From assembly GCA_025927765.1 (NCBI GenBank), contig JAICKU010000022.1:1-49672 (forward strand): 49,672 nucleotides of DNA, given 5' to 3'. Both the position numbers and the translations under genes were made by a program. Origin of the DNA: Burkholderiales bacterium. GTDB lineage: Bacteria; Pseudomonadota; Gammaproteobacteria; Burkholderiales; Casimicrobiaceae. Shown here piece by piece: positions 43,266 through 49,672 of the stretch (the first letter of the stretch is position 1; each line of letters begins with the position of its first letter). The notes beneath the pieces are model-generated. The model did not search any database. It saw only the letters and a program-made list of their open reading frames with translations, and had not been told where the DNA came from.

Positions 43266-43896
43266 ACCGCGTGTAGCGGCGCATCGGCCGCGCGCCTTCG
43301 TACAGCACCTCGCGCATCGGCGCCTGCGCGCCGAACGCGGCGAGCGAGGGCACGCAGTTCACGTGCTCGGCGCACGCGACGTAATCGTTCGTCTGCAGCA
43401 CGACGAGCTGGCCGCCGGGCACGCGCGCGTACCAGCGGTCGAAGTCGACGACGTGCTCGCAGCTCGTGTTGACGACGAGCGCGAAGCGTTCCGCGGCGTA
43501 GTCGAGCTCGCGCATGTCGGCGGTCCGCGCCTCGAACCGGCCGGCCGCAGCGTGCGTCGCGTTGAGGGCGCGCGCCAGGGTCTCGCAGCGCGGATCGATG
43601 TCGACGCTGACGATGCGTCCGATCGCGAAGCGCGGATCGCGCAGCAGCAGCGCGGACAGCGCGCCGATCCAGCCGCCGAGCACGAGCACGTCCGTAAAGC
43701 GCGTGCCCGCGCTTTGCGCCAGTGCATCGATGAGCCAGCGCTTGCTCGCCATCTGGTTCGCATTCAGCGCCGCGCCGAGGCGCGGCTCGTCGTGGCGTGC
43801 AATGGTGGCGACGAGGTCGCGCAGGAACGGCCGTTCGTCGAGGACGGCGAGGCCCTCGAGGATGTCCCGATAGAACTCGTCGTCGAAATGCGTCAT
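43243..43896 (-). CDS. Class I methyltransferase of phage-like type
   Basis: A 217-residue protein with SAM motif DVLVLGGWIGALSALLL, acidic strand VSVDIDPRCE, and the strings NANQMASKRWLIDAL, NTSCEHVVDFDRWY and QTNDYVACAEHVNC. From memory, the GGW(I/Y)G, NTSCEH and E-H-(I/V)-N-C combination occurs in methyltransferases of cyanophages and other large viruses; this needs a database check. It is divergent from the cyclic-nucleotide-binding gene across 33 nt. The 3' end overlaps the deacetylase gene. Confidence 0.82.
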   Translation of the reverse strand: MTHFDDEFYRDILEGLAVLDERPFLRDLVATIARHDEPRLGAALNANQMASKRWLIDALAQSAGTRFTDVLVLGGWIGALSALLLRDPRFAIGRIVSVDIDPRCETLARALNATHAAAGRFEARTADMRELDYAAERFALVVNTSCEHVVDFDRWYARVPGGQLVVLQTNDYVACAEHVNCVPSLAAFGAQAPMREVLYEGARPMRRYTRFMRIGRK

Positions 43897-43929
43897 AGTG
43901 TGCCGGTCATCCGACGGCGGAGGCGTCGC

Positions 43930-44424
43930 GTGGACGTCGTGAAGGAAGCGGAAATGCTCGGCAAGGTGCCGCTCTTCGGCGGGATGTCCTCCGCCGAGCT
44001 CAAGCTGCTCGCGTTCACGAGCCAGGTGATCTGCTTCGCGCACGGCGAAACGCTGATGCGCCAGGGCGAACGCGCCGATTGCGCGTACGTGATCCTCGAG
44101 GGTCGTGCGGAGGTGATTGCGGAGACGCCGAACGCGAGCTTCGTCGTCGCCGAGCTCGGACCGAACGCGGTGCCGGGGGAGATCGGCGTGCTCACGGATG
44201 CCCCGCGCACGGCGACGGTGCGGGCGAAGGGCCCGCTGCGCGCCCTGCGCATCTCGCCCGACGTGTTCGTGCGCCTTGCGACCAGTCGTCCCGAGCGCGC
44301 GCTGTACGTGATGCGCCAGCTGTCGGCCCATATCGCGAACGACCTCCACGCCATCGCATCGCTCAAGGAAGCGCTGGAGAAGGTGCAGGCCGAGATGGCC
44401 GAGCTTCGCGCCGCGCAGCACTGA
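43930..44424 (+). CDS. Stand-alone cyclic nucleotide-binding protein
   Basis: A 164-residue protein with one cNMP-binding beta-roll: VPLFGGMSSAELKLLAF at the start, P82-G-E84 and R93-T-A95 in the phosphate-binding cassette (PGEIGVLTDAPRTATV), and an amphipathic C-terminal helix (140-162) suited to dimerise. No HTH or enzyme domain follows, so it is not a CRP-type regulator. The start is a GTG with CGGAGG six bases upstream. Placed in a glycan locus, it may regulate a partner such as the ABC exporter or a glycosyltransferase by cAMP or cGMP. The 3' end overlaps the convergent glycosyltransferase by 62 nt. Confidence 0.85.
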   Translation: MDVVKEAEMLGKVPLFGGMSSAELKLLAFTSQVICFAHGETLMRQGERADCAYVILEGRAEVIAETPNASFVVAELGPNAVPGEIGVLTDAPRTATVRAKGPLRALRISPDVFVRLATSRPERALYVMRQLSAHIANDLHAIASLKEALEKVQAEMAELRAAQH

Positions 44425-45502
44425 CGACGTCGCGGAGCAGTGCGTCGAGCTTCGCCGCGGCGCCGACGATGTCGTGGTGCGCGAAGGCGCGCGCGCTGGC
44501 CGCGTGCGCCATCCGCGCGCGCAGCGCTGCATCGACGATCACACGGCGCACGGCATCCGCGAACGCAGCATCGTCGAGCGGCGTGAGCAGTCCCGACCGT
44601 CCGTCGTCCACGATTGCGGCGACACCCGGCGAACGGCCGGCGACGACCGGCAGGCCGGCCGCCTGCGCTTCGACGAACGCCATGCCGATCGCCTCATCCA
44701 CGGCCGGCCACACGAAGAGATCGGCGTCGCGCAGTGTGGCGATCACGGCCGTGCGGGGCAGGGCGCCACGCCACTCGACGCGATCGCCGAGGGGCGCGAG
44801 CGCCGCCTCGACGTCGGCGCGCGCCGGGCCGTCGCCGACGACGACGAGCGAGAACGCGAGATCGTCGAGCGCTGCGAGCGCGCGTCCGAGCATCCGGTAC
44901 GACGCGAGCTTCGCGCGCTGGCGCATCATCGCGACGGTGACGAGGCGAACTTCATCGCGCTGCCGCACGCGCTCGCGGGCGTAGGCGGCGACGTCGACGA
45001 ACGGGCCGAGCCACAGATCGCGCGCATCACCGCGTACGCGGCGCACCTCGGCGATGTCGGCGGGATTGAGATGCACGATCGCGTCGGCGTCGCGGATCGC
45101 GTCGCGCGCGAGCGCGTAGCCCACCGACCATGTGCCGGTCGCCTGCCGCGGGGCGAGCGACGCCTCGGCGACGACGTACGGAATCGACACCGCGTGCGCG
45201 ACGTGCGGCCCCACGCAATCGGGCGCCTTGTGGTGAAGGTGGTAGGTGAACCACACGTCGGGGCGCCCTGCGGACGCGTATCGGGCGGCGAGGCCCCTCG
45301 CATCGCGTTCGCCCTGCGCGCGATGGCCGTGCTGCACACGCGCGTCGCCGTCGCGATCGAACGTGCGAAGGCGCGAGGCGAGTGTCACCTCGTGACCGGC
45401 GAGCGCGAGCGCACGCATCAGCGCACGTGCGATCTCGCGATCGCCCGACGGCGTCGGATGATCCGGCGGCTTCATCGGCGCGTAGAAGGAGATCTTCATC
45501 AT
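44363..45502 (-). CDS. GT4-type glycosyltransferase
   Basis: A 379-residue GT-B enzyme. It begins MKISFYAPMKPPDHPTPSGD, and the C-terminal domain has VVVGDGPARADVEAAL, VEWRGALPRTAVIATL, and the EX7E catalytic motif in DEAIGMAFVEAQAAGLPVVA. The ATG overlaps the stop of the upstream glycosyltransferase (ATGA at 45499-45502). The last 20 residues (REARPSRPAPSPALP) lie over the end of the cNMP-binding gene and are low-complexity. Acts in the cytoplasm on a lipid-linked or soluble acceptor. Confidence 0.92.
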   Translation of the reverse strand: MMKISFYAPMKPPDHPTPSGDREIARALMRALALAGHEVTLASRLRTFDRDGDARVQHGHRAQGERDARGLAARYASAGRPDVWFTYHLHHKAPDCVGPHVAHAVSIPYVVAEASLAPRQATGTWSVGYALARDAIRDADAIVHLNPADIAEVRRVRGDARDLWLGPFVDVAAYARERVRQRDEVRLVTVAMMRQRAKLASYRMLGRALAALDDLAFSLVVVGDGPARADVEAALAPLGDRVEWRGALPRTAVIATLRDADLFVWPAVDEAIGMAFVEAQAAGLPVVAGRSPGVAAIVDDGRSGLLTPLDDAAFADAVRRVIVDAALRARMAHAASARAFAHHDIVGAAAKLDALLRDVVSAARREARPSRPAPSPALP

Positions 45503-46767
45503 GCAACGAACGCGTTGAGCCTCATCGCGAGGCGATCGACGCCGGCGTCGAGCGAGAAGCAGCGCGTGGTCCGCTCGCAGCCGGCGGTGCCGAGGGCGAC
45601 ACGAATCACCGGGTCGGTGATCAGCCGGTCGAGCGCCTCGGCGAGAAGGATCGGGGCGCGCGGCGGCACGAGCACGCCGGTCTCGCCGTCGACGATCAGC
45701 TCGGGAATGCCCGACACGTTCGTCGATACGCAGGCCAGCGCCTGGCTCTGCGCTTCGAGCAGCACGTTCGGCAATCCGTCGCGATCGCCATCGTCGCCGA
45801 TCCGGCACGGCAGCACGAAGAGGTCCGCGTCGCGGTAGGCGGCGAGCACGTCGTCGTGCGCGCGCGCGCCCTCCCAGCGAATGCGCGCGGTGATGCCGAG
45901 GCGCCGCGCCTGCTGCTGCAATGCCGCGAGCCGCGGCCCGTCGCCGATGTGCACGAGCTGCCAGTGGCGATCCCCGGGCAGCCGCGCGAGCGCATCGAGC
46001 AGGTCGTCGAAGCCCTTCTTCTCGACCGCGCGGCCCACGGCGAGCAGCCGCACCGGCGACGACGCATCGCGTCCGTCGCGTGCGCCGCGCGCGTGCGGAT
46101 GCGGCGGAAAGCGCGTGGCGTCGATGCCGTGATAGACGAGGTCGACGCGATCGTCGGCGCACAGCGCGCGCAGGTGCTGCGCGTTGCACGCCGTGCACGT
46201 CGTCGCGAAGGCCGACGCGGCGAGCTTCTCCCGCTTCTCCCACTCCGGCGTGGTCCAGATGTCCTTGGCGTGGGCCGACACGCTCCAGGTGAGTCCGCGC
46301 AGCAGCGCCGCGTATCGGGCGACCGACGCCGGCGTATGCAGGAAGTGCGCGTGCAGATGCACGACGTCGTTCGGCAGCTCCGACGCGAGCACGAGCGCCT
46401 GGCCGAAGCGGCGCACGCGGCTTCGCGTGCGGTCGCGGCAGAGGTCGCGCGCAAACGCGGCCAGCGTGGCGCGGTAGCCGGGGAGCCGCCGTGCAGCACG
46501 CCAGCCGCGCAGCACGCGCCACGGTCCGCGGTGCAGGTACTCGGGCAGGTAGTTCACGCTGGCCCGGATGCGCGCGTGCAGCGGATGCGTCGCCGGGTCC
46601 GACGGCCTGCGCAACGAAAAGAGCGCAAGTGCGAGACCGCGCGCCTCGAGCGCGTGGAGCTCCTGCGCGATGAACGTTTCCGACAGGCGCGGATAGCCCT
46701 TCAGCACCACGCCGATCACGCGGTCGGCGCGTCGTGCAGGCGGTGCTGCGCGGCCTTCGATACGCAT
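45499..46767 (-). CDS. GT4-type glycosyltransferase, colanic-acid-like
   Basis: A 422-residue enzyme. It starts GVVLKGYPRLSETFIAQELH, the typical opening of the WcaL/exopolysaccharide glycosyltransferase group. Then come HLHAHFLHTPASVARYAALL, VYHGIDATRFPP, AVGRAVEKKGFDDLLDALAR and the EX7E string DGLPNVLLEAQSQALACVST. The ATG at 46765-46767 was preferred over an in-frame upstream ATG that would overlap the exporter's promoter region. First gene of a two-gene unit divergent from the ABC exporter. Confidence 0.93.
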   Translation of the reverse strand: MRIEGRAAPPARRADRVIGVVLKGYPRLSETFIAQELHALEARGLALALFSLRRPSDPATHPLHARIRASVNYLPEYLHRGPWRVLRGWRAARRLPGYRATLAAFARDLCRDRTRSRVRRFGQALVLASELPNDVVHLHAHFLHTPASVARYAALLRGLTWSVSAHAKDIWTTPEWEKREKLAASAFATTCTACNAQHLRALCADDRVDLVYHGIDATRFPPHPHARGARDGRDASSPVRLLAVGRAVEKKGFDDLLDALARLPGDRHWQLVHIGDGPRLAALQQQARRLGITARIRWEGARAHDDVLAAYRDADLFVLPCRIGDDGDRDGLPNVLLEAQSQALACVSTNVSGIPELIVDGETGVLVPPRAPILLAEALDRLITDPVIRVALGTAGCERTTRCFSLDAGVDRLAMRLNAFVA

Positions 46768-46883
46768 GCGAACGACCTCGGCGCAGGGCGCCCGAGTGGA
46801 GACGACGGGCGCGCTGATGCTACCATCGTCGAGCCGCGTCGAGCGGGCGGAGGAGCTTCGGCGCGGCCACATCACGGGAAGGC

Positions 46884-49517
46884 ATGGACCGGTCCCTCTT
46901 TCGCTACATCCTCCGCTACACGTGGCGCGACCAGCTCGCGCTGCTGGCGTTCACGCTGGTCAGCTTCCCGCTGATCTACGTGAACCTCGAGCTGCCGAAG
47001 AAGATCGTCAACGAGGCGCTCCAGGGCAAGCACATTCCGAAGGAGATTCTCGGCGTCCACGTCACGCAGGTCTCCTACCTGATGGCGTTGTCGCTGCTGC
47101 TGCTGATCCTCATCACCATCAACGGCGCGCTCAAGTACGTGATCAACGTCTACGCGGGCGTCGTCGGCGAGCGCACGCTGCGCAGGCTTCGCCACGACCT
47201 GTATTGGCAGGTGATGCGCTTCCCGCTCGCGCACTTCAAGACGACGTCGCCGGGCGAGATCATCCCGATGATCGTCGCCGAAACCGAGCCGGTCGGCGGG
47301 TTCATCGGCGAATCGTTCGTCACGCCCATCTTCCAGGGCGGCCTGCTCGCCACGTACGTGCTCTTCATCTTCATGCAGGATCCGTGGCTCGGGCTCGCGG
47401 CGATCGCGCTGTGGCCGCCGCAGATGTACCTGATACCGAAGCTGCAGCGCAGGATCAACCTGCTCGCGAAGGAGCGCGTGCAGACCGCGCGGCAGCTTTC
47501 CGATCGCATCGGCGAGACGGTGGTCGCCGCATCGGAAATCCGCGGCAACGACACCACCGAGTTCGAGCGCGCCGACGTGAGCGACCGGCTCGGCCACATC
47601 TTCGCGATCCGCTACGAGATCTACCGGCGCAAGTTCTTCGTCAAGTTCCTGAACAACTTCCTCGCGCAGATCACGCCGTTCTTCTTCTATTCGGTCGGCG
47701 GCTACCTCGTGATCCGCGGCAACCTGTCGCTCGGCGCGCTCGTCGCGGTGCTCGCCGCGTACAAGGACATCCTGGCGCCGTGGAAGGAGATCCTGAACTG
47801 GTACGCGACCAAGGAGGACGTCCGCATCAAGCACGAGCAGATCGTCTCGCAGTTCGAGCCGCCGAACCTCGTCGACCGCAAGCTCCTCGAGAACGCACCC
47901 GAGACGATTCCGCCGCTTGCCGGCGACATCGCGGCCAAGGACCTGTCGTTTTCGGAGAATGGCATCACGAATCGCGTCGACCGGCTGTCGTTCCGCATCC
48001 CGCGCGGCCAGCATGTCGCGCTCGTCGGCAATGGCAACAGCGGCCGCGACGATCTCGTCCACCTGCTCGCCCGCCTCGACCTGCCGAGCGGCGGACGGCT
48101 CGACGTCGCCGGCATCAGCTTCACCGACGTGCACCAGGCGGTGCCGGGCCGGCGCATCGCGTACGCCGCGCAGAACGCGCACGTGTTCAGCGGTACGGTC
48201 GCGCACAACCTGTTTTATGCGCTGAAGCACCGGCCGGTGCACCCCGCCCCCAGCGACGAGGCGGGCGCGCGCCTCTCCGAGCGGCGCGTGCGCGACGCGC
48301 TCGCAGCCGGCAACAGCGCCTACGACATCCGCGCCGACTGGATCGACTACGACGGGGCCGGCGTCTCCGATCGCGCGGAACTGACGGCGCTCGCCGAGCG
48401 CACGCTCGCCATCGTCGACATGCGGCGGGAGGTGATGGGGTTCGGTTTCGCGAGTTCGACCGATCCCGCGCGGCATCCGGCGCTCGCCGAGAAGTCGGTC
48501 GCCGCCCGGTCGCTCGTGCGGGCACGCGTGGCACGCGACCAGCTCGCGGGCAGCGTCGAGTTCTTCGAGCGCGATGCGTACTTCGACAACATGAGCGTCG
48601 CCGAGAACCTGCTGTTCGGTACGCCGAGGCGCGCCGAATTCCAGCCGGCGGTACTCGCCCACAACCCGGCGATCGTGGAGCTGTTGCGCGAGGTCCGGCT
48701 CTTGGACGACCTGTACCAGGCGGGCGCGAAGGTCGCCGAGCTTATGGTCGAGATCTTCGCCGACGTGGCCCCCGACAGCGATCTGTTCGAGCAATACAGC
48801 TTCATCAGCGCCGAGGATCTTCCCGAGTTCCGCGACATCGTGATGCGTCTCGGCAAGCGAGGGCTCGGCGCGATCTCGCCGCAGGACAAGGCGCGTCTGC
48901 TCGCACTCACCTTCCGGCTCGTCCGCGCGCGGCATCGCCTCGGCATCATGGAGGGGTCGATGCAGGCGCGACTCGTCGATGCGCGCAACGAGTTCCGGCG
49001 CCGCTACCACGACCGGGGCGTCGTCGAGTTCTTCGACCCCGATCGCTTCAGTCCGGCGCTGTCCGTGCAGGACAACATGCTGTTCGGCCGCGTCGGGTTC
49101 GACCAGGCGAGTGCGCAATCGCGAATCAGCGCGCTGGTGCGCGACATCGCGTCCGAGGAGGGCATGTGCGACGCGCTGGTCGAGCTCGGGCTCGAATACG
49201 ACGTCGGCTCGTCGGGCTCGCGGCTGTCGTATTCGGAGCGGCAGCGGCTCGCGATTGCGCGCGCACTTCTCAAGAACGCGGACATCCTCGTGTTCAACGA
49301 GCCCACGTCGGGACTCGATCCCGGCACCGAGCTGCGCGTGCTGCGTCACGTCCTCGAGTGGGCGAAAGGACGCACGGTCATCTGGTCGCTGTCGCGGCCC
49401 GAGCTCGCACGCGAGTTCGACCGCGTGCTGGTGTTCGCCGACGGCCGGCTGGTCGAGGAGGGGCGCTTCGACGAGCTCGAGCGCGAGGGGAAGGCGCTGG
49501 CGCAGCTCGTCGCGTAA
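46884..49517 (+). CDS. Large ABC exporter with degenerate nucleotide-binding domain
   Basis: An 877-residue half-transporter. Residues 1-300 form an ABC type IV membrane domain (helices near 16-34, 62-80, 150-168, 255-275). The nucleotide-binding domain starts at about 345 but is odd. Walker A reads G382-NGNSG-R388-D389, with Lys to Arg and Ser/Thr to Asp. The signature is LSYSE (781-785), Walker B ends in Asn805-Glu806 (ILVFNEP), and the H-loop His is replaced by Ser (IWSLSRPE). Between Q430 and the signature lie about 350 residues, against fewer than 100 normally, with the post-Q-loop motif repeated (GTVAHNLFY, MSVAENLLFG, LSVQDNMLFG). The frame is unbroken, so this is not decay by frameshift. 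It probably exports the glycan of this locus. Confidence 0.9.
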   Translation: MDRSLFRYILRYTWRDQLALLAFTLVSFPLIYVNLELPKKIVNEALQGKHIPKEILGVHVTQVSYLMALSLLLLILITINGALKYVINVYAGVVGERTLRRLRHDLYWQVMRFPLAHFKTTSPGEIIPMIVAETEPVGGFIGESFVTPIFQGGLLATYVLFIFMQDPWLGLAAIALWPPQMYLIPKLQRRINLLAKERVQTARQLSDRIGETVVAASEIRGNDTTEFERADVSDRLGHIFAIRYEIYRRKFFVKFLNNFLAQITPFFFYSVGGYLVIRGNLSLGALVAVLAAYKDILAPWKEILNWYATKEDVRIKHEQIVSQFEPPNLVDRKLLENAPETIPPLAGDIAAKDLSFSENGITNRVDRLSFRIPRGQHVALVGNGNSGRDDLVHLLARLDLPSGGRLDVAGISFTDVHQAVPGRRIAYAAQNAHVFSGTVAHNLFYALKHRPVHPAPSDEAGARLSERRVRDALAAGNSAYDIRADWIDYDGAGVSDRAELTALAERTLAIVDMRREVMGFGFASSTDPARHPALAEKSVAARSLVRARVARDQLAGSVEFFERDAYFDNMSVAENLLFGTPRRAEFQPAVLAHNPAIVELLREVRLLDDLYQAGAKVAELMVEIFADVAPDSDLFEQYSFISAEDLPEFRDIVMRLGKRGLGAISPQDKARLLALTFRLVRARHRLGIMEGSMQARLVDARNEFRRRYHDRGVVEFFDPDRFSPALSVQDNMLFGRVGFDQASAQSRISALVRDIASEEGMCDALVELGLEYDVGSSGSRLSYSERQRLAIARALLKNADILVFNEPTSGLDPGTELRVLRHVLEWAKGRTVIWSLSRPELAREFDRVLVFADGRLVEEGRFDELEREGKALAQLVA

Positions 49518-49522
49518 TTCGG

Positions 49523-49599
49523 AGTACTTCGGGGTCAGAGCTGTAAGTATTCGCCTGCGCGTAGTACTTCGGGGTCAGAGCTGTAAGTATTCGCCTGCG
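49523..49599. repeat. Two direct repeats of 37 bp, period 40
   Basis: The 37-base unit starting AGTACTTCGGGGTCAGAGC occurs at 49523-49559 and 49563-49599 with no mismatch, separated by 3 bases. It continues CTGTAAGTATTCGCCTGCG. This is the same family as the repeat at 110-146. Confidence 0.9.
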
Positions 49600-49624
49600 A
49601 ATACTTACAGCTCGGACCCCGAAG
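49567..49624. repeat. 58-bp palindrome, end-of-window element
   Basis: Arms of 28 bp with a single mismatch surround a 2-nt centre. The inner 16 bp (AGCTGTAAGTATTCGC, 49579-49594) is perfect, and the outer 12 pairs CTTCGGGGTCAG with CGGACCCCGAAG. A further GACCCCGAAGTTA follows at 49630-49642. It begins 49 nt after the ABC exporter stop and could also stop transcription. Confidence 0.88.
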
Positions 49625-49654
49625 TTACTGACCCCGAAGTTAGCGATACGGGTC

Positions 49655-49671
49655 GGCTGCGTCGCGCAGCC
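49655..49671. repeat. Short hairpin at the window end
   Basis: GGCTGCG and CGCAGCC form a perfect 7-bp stem around TCG. It lies outside the 58-bp palindrome and may be part of a further repeat cut by the window edge. Confidence 0.5.
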
Positions 49672-49672
49672 C

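Noticed and set aside
46872-49349. A long open frame antisense to the ABC exporter
   Set aside because: No domain logic, and the plus strand has clear ABC landmarks plus a Shine-Dalgarno sequence.
46884-49517. ABC exporter as a pseudogene
   Set aside because: The frame is open over 877 codons, with ordered substitutions at motifs and structured repeats; this looks like selection rather than decay.
49523-49599. Direct repeats as a CRISPR array
   Set aside because: Only two copies with a 3-base spacer, and the unit forms a palindrome; no cas genes.

Overview
The window is a high-GC, densely coded stretch with no rRNA, tRNA, CRISPR array or transposase gene that I can see. The gene content (aceK, opgGH, a MarR-EmrA-EmrB efflux operon, a TRAP transporter, a D-2-hydroxyglutarate dehydrogenase-type flavoprotein, FecR/DUF6600-type exported proteins) fits a Betaproteobacterium, most likely Burkholderiales or a related uncultured lineage. 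This is inferred from protein families only. Palindromic repeats lie at both ends of the window. The two ends share the word GGGGTCAGAGC(C/T)GTAAGT, so they may be assembly break points.

Layout. 1-150: nested inverted repeats. 145-5855 (minus): two small lipoproteins, AceK with a small exported partner, a zinc-ribbon protein, a YpfJ-type zinc metallopeptidase and an esterase. 5997-7122 (plus): a chromate transporter split into two half-length genes. 7137-7712 (minus): a SET-domain methyltransferase with a basic tail. 7816-10856 (plus): marR-emrA-emrB behind a promoter that carries a 14-bp palindrome. 10879-11448 (minus): folE. 11644-13491 (plus): a zinc-ribbon membrane protein, a glycine-zipper protein and a 43-residue membrane protein that starts on GTG. 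13514-21062 (minus): a tightly coupled operon of a Pro/Tyr-rich exported protein, opgG, opgH, a PAS-GGDEF-EAL protein and an SDR oxidoreductase. 21458-25076: low-complexity exported proteins including a FecR/DUF6600 protein with Pro-rich repeats. 25185-28556 (minus): the binding protein and two permeases of a dipeptide-type ABC importer, without ATPases. 28746-30296: a secreted DUF5648/Ig-like protein. 30317-39170: a divergent catabolic block, with a hydroxyglutarate dehydrogenase-like flavoprotein and a methyltransferase on one side and TRAP PQM, a crotonase and a class III CoA-transferase on the other.

39101-49517 is the most unusual region. It holds two tandem COG4671-type glycosyltransferases, a polysaccharide deacetylase, two methyltransferases, a stand-alone cyclic-nucleotide-binding protein, two GT4-type glycosyltransferases and an 877-residue ABC exporter. 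The exporter's nucleotide-binding domain has degenerate Walker A, Walker B, signature and H-loop motifs and a very large insertion. I read this as a candidate undescribed glycan assembly and export locus under cyclic-nucleotide control. The second glycosyltransferase carries a 69-bp palindromic element inserted in frame, making 23 codons of its interdomain linker. Three pairs of convergent genes in or next to this region overlap at their 3' ends.
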